DNA of 18,422 nucleotides from JAQVEB01 sp028698105 (GCA_964293155.1 CAXYYA010000055.1:1-18422); one strand, 5' to 3'; positions 7,027-15,594 are shown, numbered from the stretch's first letter. Made by a program: numbers and translations. The notes: a model not told the origin generated them from the sequence alone.

Positions 7027-7866
7027 ATGAAGAAAATTGCTTTTTTCCTGACGGGAATATTCTTTTCCCTTCTTGTGGTTGCACAGGATCGTCCTGCTCC
7101 GCAACCGGCAGCCGATACGTTTGAAAAATTTAAGGTGGGTATGGCCGGATATACTTTCGTAAAGTTCGATCTGGACAAAACCCTGGAAACGATGCATAAA
7201 TGCGATGTGCATTACCTGTGCATCAAAGACTTTCATCTTCCGCTAAACAGCACCGATGCCGAAATCGCGGCCTTTCATGCCAAACTGGCTGCAAAAGGCG
7301 TTACCGGCTACGCCGTGGGGCCTATTTACATGCGTTCGAAAGAAGAAATTGACATAGCATTCGATTATGCCAAGCGCGTGGGCGTGAAGTTGATCGTGGG
7401 CGTTCCCAATTACGATCTTTTGCCCTATGTTGACCAAAAAGTAAAGGAATACGGGTTCAATTACGCCATTCACCTGCATGGCCCCGACATGCCGCTCTAT
7501 CCCGATGCGGAAGATGTATGGAACCATGTGAAAGACCTCGATCCGCGCATCGGCATGTGTCTGGATGTGGGACACGACACCCGCAACGGCAAAGACCCGG
7601 TGAAAGACCTCAAAAAGTATCACACGCGTGTGTTCGATATTCATATCAAGGACGTAACTGCTCCCACAAAACAAGGCTATTCGGTGGAAGTGGGGCGCGG
7701 TATCATTGATTTTCCCGCATTCGTGAAAATGCTTCGCAAAGTAGGATACACGGGCAAATGCAGCCTGGAACACGAACGTAACATGGACGACCCGTTCCTC
7801 GGTATTGCCGAATCCATCGGCTATTTCCGCGGCGTGATTGCCACAACGAGTCACCGAAAAAAATAA
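7027..7866 (+). CDS. Secreted TIM-barrel sugar phosphate isomerase/epimerase-like protein (AP endonuclease 2 family)
   Basis: This 279-aa protein starts with a signal peptide (cleavage expected near VVA, residue 19), so it acts outside the cytoplasm. The rest looks like the xylose-isomerase-like TIM barrel. Strand-end motifs include AIHLHGP (about 147-153), MCLDVGH with D180 and H183, FDIHIKD with H206, and SLEHE with E248, which match the metal-binding positions of the family. The length is normal. Secreted members are frequent in Bacteroidota; a phosphorylated substrate is unlikely in that location, so a free sugar or cyclitol epimerase or dehydratase role is more plausible. It follows the secreted cupin and is followed by a hairpin terminator at 7890. 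Family is firm; the substrate is unknown. Confidence 0.86.
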   Translation: MKKIAFFLTGIFFSLLVVAQDRPAPQPAADTFEKFKVGMAGYTFVKFDLDKTLETMHKCDVHYLCIKDFHLPLNSTDAEIAAFHAKLAAKGVTGYAVGPIYMRSKEEIDIAFDYAKRVGVKLIVGVPNYDLLPYVDQKVKEYGFNYAIHLHGPDMPLYPDAEDVWNHVKDLDPRIGMCLDVGHDTRNGKDPVKDLKKYHTRVFDIHIKDVTAPTKQGYSVEVGRGIIDFPAFVKMLRKVGYTGKCSLEHERNMDDPFLGIAESIGYFRGVIATTSHRKK

Positions 7867-7889
7867 AACCTTTTTCATTCTCTCTTTTT

Positions 7890-7927
7890 AAAAAGGGGTT
7901 GGGCCGTTTGGGGCTTAACCTCTTTTT
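7890..7927 (+). terminator. Probable terminator after the TIM-barrel gene
   Basis: Bases 7890-7900 (AAAAAGGGGTT) pair with 7917-7927 (AACCTCTTTTT) as an 11-bp stem with one G-U pair, and the right arm ends in a run of six T. The loop is long (16 nt) and GC-rich, so the hairpin is probably more complex than a simple terminator. It ends the cupin/TIM-barrel unit. Confidence 0.6.
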
Positions 7928-7988
7928 TGTACGACTCCCTGCGCATTGTTTTACGGACAGTATAAAAGATTCATTAAAAATAAAGCCG

Positions 7989-7996
7989 TATCTTTG
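7989..7996 (+). promoter_or_regulatory. -7 promoter element of the EamA transporter gene
   Basis: TATCTTTG is an exact TAnnTTTG match and is followed by CGCC. It ends 19 nt before the GTG at 8016. No -33 TTTG is seen at the right distance. It lies inside the longer open frame that starts at 7899, supporting the later start. Confidence 0.55.
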
Positions 7997-8015
7997 CGCC
8001 TTAAATGCATTTCGA

Positions 8016-8933
8016 GTGAAAAAAGCTCTTCTTTACGCCCTTTCAGCCGCGATATTATGGTCTGTTGTTACGCCGTTTATAAAAATGGGGTTGAGTTACG
8101 ATTTCTCCCCGTTAAATTTTGCAGGATTGCGCTTTACGCTGGTAGGAATTTTGTTGCTGGCCTATTCGGGGAGAAAGAAAATGTGGGCGGAAGTCATCGC
8201 GCATAAAAACCTGTTTCTGTTACTGATCACGATAAACATTTTCCTGGGATACGCCACTTTCTATTTCGGGATGAACCTGGTTCGCGCCGATATTGCCTCC
8301 ATTGTTATCGGCACAAATCCGTTAATCAACGTGCTGATGGCTCACTTTATTGCCAAAAACGATAAACTGGATGCATACAAAATTACCAGCATGATTATCG
8401 CCCTTATCGGGTTACTGCTGATTATCGGCACGGGAAACAACGGCAGCCCCTTGGCGTGGAAAGCCATTGCCGGCGTGGGATTGATCATCGCCAGTATTGT
8501 GTTGCAGGCATACGCCACCATTCGCATATCGGAAGAAAAAGGCGAAATAAACCCGGTGTTCCTTAACGGCGTACAAATGTTTTTTGGCGGACTAATGCTG
8601 TACGCCACGGGGTTATTAACCGAAGGTTATCATCCGGTTACGGGAAAACCGTTTCTATTCTACCTGTCGCTTGCCGTTTTAGTGCTGGTCTCTACTTTCG
8701 CGTTCAGCTTTTGGTTCATCGCCTTGCGCGTGAAAGGAGCCAAAGTGAGCGACCTGAACATGACCAAACTCATCAATCCCATTTTAGGCGCAATACTGAG
8801 CTGGATATTACTTAAAGACGAATACCCGACATTTGCCACCGTGAGCGGGATGATCATAATTGTTGTATCTTTGCTGGTGTATTTCAAGGGGAGGCAACTC
8901 ACAAAACAGATTAAACGAAAACATGACAGATAG
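8016..8933 (+). CDS. EamA/DMT-superfamily transporter
   Basis: This is a 305-aa integral membrane protein of the drug/metabolite transporter superfamily. Two EamA halves of about five helices each are visible. The first opens with KKALLYALSAAILWSVVTPF and has the conserved NFAGLRFTLVGILLL region; the second covers AIAGVGLIIASIVLQAYA through WILLKDEYPTFATVSGMIII. The (L)NPILGAILSWILLKDEY motif near the end is typical of the family. The substrate cannot be predicted. I chose the GTG at 8016 over the open frame from 7899 because a TATCTTTG -7 box at 7989 lies within the longer frame, the extra 39 residues are not membrane-like, and 305 aa is the usual length. It overlaps the NUDIX gene by 11 bp, suggesting coupled translation. 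Confidence 0.85.
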   Translation: MKKALLYALSAAILWSVVTPFIKMGLSYDFSPLNFAGLRFTLVGILLLAYSGRKKMWAEVIAHKNLFLLLITINIFLGYATFYFGMNLVRADIASIVIGTNPLINVLMAHFIAKNDKLDAYKITSMIIALIGLLLIIGTGNNGSPLAWKAIAGVGLIIASIVLQAYATIRISEEKGEINPVFLNGVQMFFGGLMLYATGLLTEGYHPVTGKPFLFYLSLAVLVLVSTFAFSFWFIALRVKGAKVSDLNMTKLINPILGAILSWILLKDEYPTFATVSGMIIIVVSLLVYFKGRQLTKQIKRKHDR

Positions 8934-9480
8934 CAAAAAAAGTCCGGGCAAATGGAAGGTGTTGAAGCGCGAATACCTGCATCGCGAACCGTGGCTCACA
9001 GTCCGCAAGGAACGGCTCGAAATGCCAAACGGAAATATCGTTCCCAATTATTACGTGCTGGAATATCCCGATTGGGTAAACGTCATTGCCATCACTTCCG
9101 AAGGGCTGTTCGTCATGGTAGAACAATACCGCCCGGGAATCGGTAAAACCTGTATGGAGTTATGCGCGGGAGTGTGCGAATCTGCGGATGCATCTCCGCT
9201 TGAGTCCGCAAAACGGGAATTGCTGGAAGAAACCGGTTACGGCAACGGACGTTGGTCGGAATTTATGGTGGTTGCGCCAAATGCGAGCGCCGCAAACAAC
9301 TGTTCTCACTGCTTCATTGCCGAAGGAGTAGAAAAAATAAGCCCGCAAATGTTGGAAGCCTCCGAAGATATTTACGTGCATCTTCTTACGTACGATGAAG
9401 TAAGAAACTTACTCGAAAGCGGGGAAATCGTGCAGGCTACCATGGCAGCGCCGTTGTGGAAATATTTTGCCATGCAGTAA
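8923..9480 (+). CDS. NUDIX hydrolase (ADP-ribose pyrophosphatase-like)
   Basis: This 185-aa protein is of the ADP-sugar pyrophosphatase type, which cleaves nucleoside diphosphates linked to another moiety, for example ADP-ribose to AMP and ribose-5-phosphate. The Nudix box runs from G83 to Y106: RELLEETGY (98-106) holds the metal-binding glutamates. The box has 14 rather than 13 residues between the first Gly and the RE pair, and the intermediate Glu of G-x5-E is replaced by D or A depending on alignment. MVEQYRPGIGKTCMELCAG is typical of the ADPRase group. The ATG at 8923 is preferred to the open frame from 8860, which would overlap the transporter by 74 bp with no homology. The next gene is convergent and I see no clear terminator in 9481-9533. 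Confidence 0.87.
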   Translation: MTDSKKSPGKWKVLKREYLHREPWLTVRKERLEMPNGNIVPNYYVLEYPDWVNVIAITSEGLFVMVEQYRPGIGKTCMELCAGVCESADASPLESAKRELLEETGYGNGRWSEFMVVAPNASAANNCSHCFIAEGVEKISPQMLEASEDIYVHLLTYDEVRNLLESGEIVQATMAAPLWKYFAMQ

Positions 9481-9533
9481 CAACAAACCGGAAAAATAAC
9501 CTGATACCTATTGCTTTCATTTCTACAGGCTCA

Positions 9534-12254
9534 TCAATCATCCTCATCATCCGTATCTTTCCCCGCAAACTTTTTGGGATACGGTTTATTTCCTTTGGCG
9601 TAGTGCCACAAGATTTCGTTAAACAACGCATCGTTCCCGCGATCAATACGATCAAATTCCGGTCGCATGGAAATTTGGGCATACTCCAACGCTTTGCCTT
9701 TTAGCGAAGCTGAATCGGGATTCATCTCGTCCAACGAGATACGATTTTGTTCGTATTCATAAGTATCTGCCAACGGATACGGAGCAAAACAATCGTACAT
9801 GGGCGCAGCGGTAGCATCCATGACATTCATGGGTGGAATGCCCAATATTTGCTCAATGGATCGCAACATACTTGTTTGGTTATAATTGGTAGAAACCGTT
9901 TTCCCGAGTTTGCTGTATGGACTTATCACCTGCGCAGTAGTGCGGTAAGCCGATACATGGTCCCAACCGGCTTGCGAATCGTCTTCGGTAACAAACACCA
10001 CGGTAGATTTCCAGAACCGGCTTTTGCTCAGGGCATCAATCATCCGGCCCAGAGCCAAATCGTTATCGGCAACCATGGCGCGCGGCGTAGGCATCCCGGG
10101 GCGCGTTCCCGAAGTGTGATCGGTAGATATGGCAATCACACACAGATTCGGATACTGGTCGCCCGGCATTTTTTCGTATTCTTTCAATTCGTTAATAAAT
10201 GCGTCCGCACGTATCTGGTCGGTGATCCATAACTCATCCGAACCCGGATAACTTTGCGAAAGCATCGGTTCCACGCGCGAAATAGTGGTAGTATTGTAAA
10301 ACGAAAAGGGCTTTCCGGCTTTGTAATTACGATAAGTAGTAAGCCAATCGTGCGGCGCATCGGTATGCGGAACGCTGGCTTCACCGTAAATGCGCACTTT
10401 TTTGCCGTGATCGGCAGCCACATTCCAGATAAATCCTTTTTGATCATACACCAGCGCATCTTCCTGCACGTGCGGATAGCTCCTGAACCAGGCGCGCACA
10501 CTTTTTTCCACGTAATCCGTTACCATGCCGGCATCCGTCCATTGGTGCCCTTCGGCAGAGCATTTACCGGAGGCGTAATAATTGTCCAACAAAACATAGT
10601 TTTTCGCCATTTTGTGCTGATTGGGCGTGATCTCTTCCCCGAAAATGCAAAGCGATTTTAGTCCCCTGCCTTCCTTCATATCGCCTAACACCTGATCGTA
10701 TGTCCGGTTTTCTTTGATGATATAAATCACGTGTTTAAATACGGACGGCTCCCCTATCCTTTCCGACATGGGAACAGGAGGTACGTTTTTTCTCGGTGCG
10801 AGGCGCGCCAACTCACGCCGGAAGGAAAGATTCAGTTCTTTAACGCGCTGCGTGTATTGTGCCAGTTTCTTTTCGTCCGGAACGGGGATAAAAGAAAGCG
10901 TAGCCTTTTGCTTGTGCGAATTATAAGCCCCCGAATATCCGTAATCGGGATTATCCGCCAATTTGGTTTCCCTGCTATTCACGCGTGCACCTTCACCTTC
11001 CAAATTCATTACGTACAACATACTATCCTTCAAGACAATGCCGCCTGGATAGGCTTCCGTAGGAATAAACCCGCTCAGGCTTCCCGATCCCGTATTCACT
11101 ACCGCGAGAGCGTTATCGAGGCCATTAGCCACGTATAACGTTTTGCCGTCCGCAGAAAGAGCCAATGCATTCGGGCTATCGCCGATAAACGGATTGAGAT
11201 GTTGGTCAATTTTCACGCTAATGGTTTGGGTTACGGTTAGGTTTTCGGCAGAGATCACCGAAATGTTGTCGCTGTTTCCGTTGGCTACATACACAAAGCG
11301 ATGATCGGGTGAGGCGATCAGATCATTCGGATGCAATCCGACTTTTATCTCGCGTATTGTTTTCCCTGTCCTCAAATCAACAACATTCACGGTACCTTCG
11401 GCGGTAGCACCTGTTTTCGGGTCTATGTACGCTTCGCCGTAGGGTACCCCGGCCGTTTCCCTTGACTTATCCCGAGGTTTTGCGCCGCCCCAGTTGGTTA
11501 CAAACGCTTTTTCCCTGCACAAAACGATACCGTAGGGTGCGACGCCTGTGGGCGACGACCACACGACACGATTATCCGCCAAGTCAATCTTAACCAATGT
11601 ATTGTTTCCATTTAACACCACATACAGGTAATTTTTCCCGTTCTCGTTGTTAATGGCCAGTTCGTTTGGCAAAGCCATTGGTGAAGGGCTTTCCGGCGCG
11701 AAAGAGATCGTATCTCTCAACGACAGTTTTTGCCCTTTCCAGTGGGCGATCATTACAAATGAACCCGCTCTGCCGGCGGCGCTCCAAAAAATATCGGCTG
11801 TCTGATCGTTTTTCTTTAAAACCTGTACACCCGAAAACGTGCTCATTAAGGAGGCGAAAGTCTCGTGTTCGGGAAAATTCCATGTATCCGTAATTTTTCT
11901 TTTTTTCGCATCAACAAGTGCAATCCCATACCGGTGTTCAACGGCCAGCAATTCCGTTCCGGGAATAAATGCCGCATCAAGAGTATGGTTCTCCAGTTCG
12001 GGATCGCCAAACCGCAAAACATGGCCTGCAGGATCAATAATCCGGTTGTAGGGCATAATAACCGGCAAGTTATTATTATTCAGCGTACTATCGTCTGTTG
12101 GATGATAATCGGCAGAATTCCTGTTGGTTGTAATAGAAACAGACGATAATCGCCCTCTTCGCTGCGTATTGCACGCAAAAAGGAACAACGCGCACAAAAA
12201 AATGGGAGTTGCCCTGAATATGGATTTCTTTATTGTCATAACTTTATTCATCAT
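9534..12254 (-). CDS. Lipoprotein fusion of YncE/YVTN beta-propeller and alkaline phosphatase-like phosphoesterase
   Basis: This is a protein of up to 906 aa. The N-terminus is a lipoprotein signal with lipobox LFAC, so it is membrane-anchored outside the cytoplasm. About residues 60-430 form a YVTN-type beta-propeller with repeats such as FVYVANGNSDNISVIS and TLYVANGLDNALAVVN. From about residue 510 a PF04185-like phosphoesterase domain follows: KENRTYDQVLGDM, CSAEGHQW (candidate nucleophile Ser), PTPRAMVADNDLALG, and VTEDDSQAGWDHV with likely metal-binding Asp and His residues. It corresponds to the group called bifunctional YncE family/alkaline phosphatase family. Its first ATG overlaps the end of the upstream paralogue by 11 bp; an in-frame ATG at 12239 gives a cleaner 25-aa signal and is a real alternative. 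The C-terminus is acidic (DTDDEDD). Substrate unknown. Confidence 0.85.
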   Translation of the reverse strand: MMNKVMTIKKSIFRATPIFLCALFLFACNTQRRGRLSSVSITTNRNSADYHPTDDSTLNNNNLPVIMPYNRIIDPAGHVLRFGDPELENHTLDAAFIPGTELLAVEHRYGIALVDAKKRKITDTWNFPEHETFASLMSTFSGVQVLKKNDQTADIFWSAAGRAGSFVMIAHWKGQKLSLRDTISFAPESPSPMALPNELAINNENGKNYLYVVLNGNNTLVKIDLADNRVVWSSPTGVAPYGIVLCREKAFVTNWGGAKPRDKSRETAGVPYGEAYIDPKTGATAEGTVNVVDLRTGKTIREIKVGLHPNDLIASPDHRFVYVANGNSDNISVISAENLTVTQTISVKIDQHLNPFIGDSPNALALSADGKTLYVANGLDNALAVVNTGSGSLSGFIPTEAYPGGIVLKDSMLYVMNLEGEGARVNSRETKLADNPDYGYSGAYNSHKQKATLSFIPVPDEKKLAQYTQRVKELNLSFRRELARLAPRKNVPPVPMSERIGEPSVFKHVIYIIKENRTYDQVLGDMKEGRGLKSLCIFGEEITPNQHKMAKNYVLLDNYYASGKCSAEGHQWTDAGMVTDYVEKSVRAWFRSYPHVQEDALVYDQKGFIWNVAADHGKKVRIYGEASVPHTDAPHDWLTTYRNYKAGKPFSFYNTTTISRVEPMLSQSYPGSDELWITDQIRADAFINELKEYEKMPGDQYPNLCVIAISTDHTSGTRPGMPTPRAMVADNDLALGRMIDALSKSRFWKSTVVFVTEDDSQAGWDHVSAYRTTAQVISPYSKLGKTVSTNYNQTSMLRSIEQILGIPPMNVMDATAAPMYDCFAPYPLADTYEYEQNRISLDEMNPDSASLKGKALEYAQISMRPEFDRIDRGNDALFNEILWHYAKGNKPYPKKFAGKDTDDEDD

Positions 12255-14673
12255 CGTCTTCCTCTCCCGGCGTTACTTTCACGAAAGCGGCGTGCCGGGG
12301 AGCAGGCGGATTTTTTCCTTTTAACCCTTGCCAGAGTATTTCGTTAAACAACAGATCGGGCACACGGTCTTCCTGTGAGAAATCCAATGATTTGCTCACT
12401 TCGGAGAACTTATTTTCGCCGTTCACGGCGTCCAAATCTATCTGCGCGGGAAAGTGGGCGTACGCAGTGGAATCAGGCGTATCTGTGAACGACCGCCAGA
12501 GCGGTGTTGCGGCCGCGTCGTACTGCGTCATGGGCGGCATTTCCAAAATAAGTTCGATGGTACGCAAAACGCTTGTAGTGGAATACATGGTGTGATCTAC
12601 GTAATTCCTTTTCACATGCGGCCCAACGACAAACAGCGGACTGCGATGCGCATCCACATGATCCGGGCCGTTTTGAGCATCATCTTCCAGAATAAACACT
12701 ACAGACTCGTTCCATATTTTGCTGTGGCTCAGGTAATCAATAAAAAGGCCTACGGCCATATCGTTATCGGCAACCTGCGCATAAGGCGTGGGACGGCCTT
12801 TCGTTAAACCCTGCGTGTGATCGTTCCCGAAACGGATAGTGCTTAACCGGGGCAACGCATTGATCGCCAAAAGCGAATCGAAATCGTGCTTCCACTGCTC
12901 GAACCGGTAAATATCCTTGAAATTCAGATCCCAGCCTTTAAATCCCCTGGCCATGTGTCCCTGCAGTACGGGCAAATTGGCTTTGCCCCTGTCTCCAAAC
13001 TCGCCGTAAGAGCGATACGTAACGCCGTTGCGGTTGCAATTGTCCCAAATAAAACCGTCGCGGTTGTTACCCATATAATACTCTCCTTCGCCGGAATATG
13101 TTCCGCCGCGGCCACCGTAACTTGTCGGCCAGGTTTTTTCCAGGTAATCGTTCGCGTATGCGCCCATGCTCCAATTGTGGCCGTCCATACTCACTTCGGC
13201 GTTCACATAAAAATTATCGAAAAGTACAAATTCGCGCGCCAGTTTGTGCAGATTAGGCGTTATTTTCTCTCCGAAAAGCACCAAACTTTCATCGCCGTTC
13301 CCTTCGGGAATGTCTCCGAGCACCTGATCGTAAGTACGATTCTCTTTGATGATGTAAAAAACGTATTTAATGGGCGAAGGATCACCAACGCGAAAAGGAA
13401 CGGGGTTGCATTGTCCGCCTTCAGTGTAAAGCTCTTTTTCTTTGGAATACGGCGTGTTGTTGTACACCGCGCGGGAATAAACTTCGAGTTGAGCGCCGTC
13501 GGGTTCGGGAATTACACTCAACGTACCTTTGAATAGCCCACCAATGTATTGTACGGGAATTTCGGTTACATTATCGCCTTCGTGATGCGAAACGGTTTCT
13601 TTTGTATCCGTAGGATTGGGCCCGAAGGGATTTGCGAGAGAATGTAACCCTTTTCCATTGGTCACGTAAATCTTACAATTAACCCACTTAACGTTGGTCG
13701 GGTACCAACCCACGGGAATATAGCCCAGCGAATAGCTTCGCGAAGGTTCTTCCACATTGAAGACCGCCAGGCAGTTGTTATCGGCGTTGGCCACGTACAA
13801 CGTTTCATCGTCATCGCTCAAGGCCAGCCCGTTGGTTGTTGAGCCGGAAGGCGCATTGGGATAAAGCGCGGCGTTGAGCACTTCGATCACCTTGTTTTCT
13901 TTTGTAGAAATGATTGAGACGGAATTATCGTCGGCGTTCGCCACGAAAAGATACGCGCCGTTTTTCGACAGCAACATTTCGTTTGGATGCGATCCTACGG
14001 GGATTTCGCCGGATAAACGATTAGTTTTCGTATCGAACAACTGAACCCGTTTGCCTCCCCACGAACTGATGTACAGCGTTTTTTTGTCGGCCGACAACAC
14101 GCTCATATACGCCGGCTCGGCGAGTGGTATTTTGCTGATCAATTGACGATTAGCTATATTGAAGATATATAAACTTTTATCATCTTTGGTGGTAACATAC
14201 AATCGGTTAGCGCTTTCGTCCAACGTAACGCCGGTTGGCGAAACAGCGTTCGGCCACGGCTTCCCGAGCACATATTTCGCATTTTCGATGAGCTTTCCGT
14301 TTTTGATGCCGTAACGAACAACCCAGTTATCGTTTCCGCCGGAAACATACAGGTATTGATCGTTTTCGCTGAAGGCCAGGCCGTACCACGATTTTGCGAT
14401 TTTCACGCTATCCAACCGTACATCGCGCCCGGTATCAAACAATTCGATGCTTTGCTCGCTCTGTCCGTTATTGGTAACGGCCAGCAATTTTTTGTTGTGA
14501 CTCACGGCCATATTGAGCGGCAGATCGCCCAGTTGAAGTTGTTTACCAACGCTGGTCAAACTCCAGCCGTTGGGAAGCACCACCCGTGTCCGCTCTATTT
14601 CTTCGAGGGTTTGAGCCTGCAAATGCAACCCGATGATCAGAAGCGTCGAAAGTACGAAGTATAACTTTTTCAT
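12244..14673 (-). CDS. Secreted fusion of YncE/YVTN beta-propeller and alkaline phosphatase-like phosphoesterase
   Basis: This is an 809-aa paralogue of the gene that follows it. It has a classical signal peptide (MKKLYFVLSTLLIIGLHLQA, cleavage expected after residue 20) and no lipobox, so it should be free in the periplasm or exported. Residues about 25-430 form the YVTN propeller (for example YLFVANADDNSVSIIS and TLYVANADNNCLAVFN). The phosphoesterase domain begins near 435: KENRTYDQVLGDIPEG, VSMDGHNWSMGA (candidate nucleophile Ser), NDHTQGLTKGRPTPYAQVAD, and LEDDAQNGPDHVDAHRS at about 661 with metal-binding Asp and His. The tail is acidic (GEEDDDE), and its last codons also contain the ATG starts of the next gene in another frame. 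Probable head of a two-gene operon with a -7 box at 14745-14752. Substrate unknown. Confidence 0.87.
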   Translation of the reverse strand: MKKLYFVLSTLLIIGLHLQAQTLEEIERTRVVLPNGWSLTSVGKQLQLGDLPLNMAVSHNKKLLAVTNNGQSEQSIELFDTGRDVRLDSVKIAKSWYGLAFSENDQYLYVSGGNDNWVVRYGIKNGKLIENAKYVLGKPWPNAVSPTGVTLDESANRLYVTTKDDKSLYIFNIANRQLISKIPLAEPAYMSVLSADKKTLYISSWGGKRVQLFDTKTNRLSGEIPVGSHPNEMLLSKNGAYLFVANADDNSVSIISTKENKVIEVLNAALYPNAPSGSTTNGLALSDDDETLYVANADNNCLAVFNVEEPSRSYSLGYIPVGWYPTNVKWVNCKIYVTNGKGLHSLANPFGPNPTDTKETVSHHEGDNVTEIPVQYIGGLFKGTLSVIPEPDGAQLEVYSRAVYNNTPYSKEKELYTEGGQCNPVPFRVGDPSPIKYVFYIIKENRTYDQVLGDIPEGNGDESLVLFGEKITPNLHKLAREFVLFDNFYVNAEVSMDGHNWSMGAYANDYLEKTWPTSYGGRGGTYSGEGEYYMGNNRDGFIWDNCNRNGVTYRSYGEFGDRGKANLPVLQGHMARGFKGWDLNFKDIYRFEQWKHDFDSLLAINALPRLSTIRFGNDHTQGLTKGRPTPYAQVADNDMAVGLFIDYLSHSKIWNESVVFILEDDAQNGPDHVDAHRSPLFVVGPHVKRNYVDHTMYSTTSVLRTIELILEMPPMTQYDAAATPLWRSFTDTPDSTAYAHFPAQIDLDAVNGENKFSEVSKSLDFSQEDRVPDLLFNEILWQGLKGKNPPAPRHAAFVKVTPGEEDDDE

Positions 14674-14744
14674 TTTTCTTGATTTATGAGAGAATGAGAT
14701 AAAAAAAACACGTTGAAAACTTGACTATTCCAACTTTGAAAAAT

Positions 14745-14752
14745 CAAATTTA
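14745..14752 (-). promoter_or_regulatory. -7 promoter element for the propeller-phosphatase operon
   Basis: On the minus strand this reads TAAATTTG, an exact TAnnTTTG match, 72 nt before the ATG of the gene at 12244-14673. No -33 box is visible at normal spacing and the area is AT-rich, so chance is possible. The 239-bp divergent gap 14674-14912 otherwise shows no repeat or gene. Confidence 0.35.
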
Positions 14753-14880
14753 TAAAAAATGATTTTATAATGTGTACGAAAAACAAATTTTTACTGTTCC
14801 TCTTTTCAAAACGTAATAAAAACGAAACAACTGTCAGGGTTGGGATTTATCGCAGAACGCGGTGTTATCCGATTTTTTAT

Positions 14881-14888
14881 TACTTTTG
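14881..14888 (+). promoter_or_regulatory. -7 promoter element of the rhomboid gene
   Basis: TACTTTTG is an exact TAnnTTTG match, ending 24 nt before the ATG at 14913. No -33 TTTG is visible. It lies inside the longer open frame beginning at 14862 and so supports the later start. Confidence 0.5.
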
Positions 14889-14912
14889 TGTTTATTTGAA
14901 AAAAGCATTTTT

Positions 14913-15569
14913 ATGTTAACACTTGTCATTATAATCGCAACGGCAATTGTTTCCATTGCCGCCTTCAGCAACGGCAACATCGGAAATAAGCTCATCTTTT
15001 ATCCGCCTGCCGTGTCGCGCGGCGAATGGTATCGGTTGTTTTCTTACGGTGTGTTGCACGCCGATTACATGCACCTGATCTTTAATATGTTCACGCTGTA
15101 TCTTTTTGGTTCCGACATCGAACGGGTTTTCAAAAGTACGCTGGGCGCACAAACCGGAAGCATTTCGTATATCCTCTTGTACATAAGCGCATTATTGGTG
15201 TCCATTTTCCCCACTTACCTAAAACACAGGGAAGATACTTCGTATCGCGGTTTGGGTGCATCCGGTGCGGTTTCGGCCGTGGTCTTCGCGTACGTGCTCA
15301 TTAATCCGATGAACTTTATGGGCATCATGTTTATCCCGATATGGCTCCCGGCCTTCCTTTTCGGTTTTGTGTTTATCCTGATATCGGTTTATCTGGATAA
15401 ACGTCAGGCGGGAGGCATCAACCATTCGGCGCACGTTACCGGCGGCATCTACGGCATTGTTTTCATGGTGGTTGTGTTCGCCGCATTAGCCCACATCAAT
15501 CTGTTGCAGCATTTCGTATCGCAAATTCATATCGAATCAATAAACGATATCATCCGTTTCGGCTTCTGA
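14913..15569 (+). CDS. Rhomboid-family intramembrane serine protease
   Basis: This 218-aa polytopic membrane protein should cleave substrates within the membrane. The catalytic dyad is visible: S118 in GLGASGAVSA and H174 in NHSAHVTGGIYG. The conserved HxxxN of helix 2 is present (H54 and N58 in HLIFNMFTLYLFG), as is the WYRLFSYGVLH segment before it. About six membrane helices are predicted, with no extra N-terminal cytoplasmic domain. The ATG at 14913 is preferred because the -7 box TACTTTTG at 14881 falls within the longer frame and the first helix starts right at this Met. The methyltransferase gene follows 55 bp downstream with its own -7 box. All catalytic residues are intact; the substrate is unknown. 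Confidence 0.9.
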   Translation: MLTLVIIIATAIVSIAAFSNGNIGNKLIFYPPAVSRGEWYRLFSYGVLHADYMHLIFNMFTLYLFGSDIERVFKSTLGAQTGSISYILLYISALLVSIFPTYLKHREDTSYRGLGASGAVSAVVFAYVLINPMNFMGIMFIPIWLPAFLFGFVFILISVYLDKRQAGGINHSAHVTGGIYGIVFMVVVFAALAHINLLQHFVSQIHIESINDIIRFGF

Positions 15570-15586
15570 TTTAGGGCTGGAATGAT

Positions 15587-15594
15587 TATATTTG
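15587..15594 (+). promoter_or_regulatory. -7 promoter element of the RsmI-like methyltransferase gene
   Basis: TATATTTG matches TAnnTTTG exactly and is followed by TG, as at the cupin promoter. It ends 30 nt before the ATG at 15625. The -33 position is poor. It straddles the longer alternative start at 15592, so that start is unlikely. Confidence 0.5.

Noticed and set aside
7243..7878. 211-codon open frame on the minus strand
   Set aside because: Fully antisense to the TIM-barrel gene, which has a signal peptide and metal-site motifs; no independent support.
7899..8015. 39-residue N-terminal extension of the EamA transporter
   Set aside because: It begins inside the upstream terminator hairpin and contains the -7 box TATCTTTG; the residues do not resemble the family.
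12886..13536. 216-codon open frame on the plus strand
   Set aside because: It lies wholly opposite the propeller-phosphatase gene, which has clear domains; the translated product shows no recognisable fold. It is a shadow frame.
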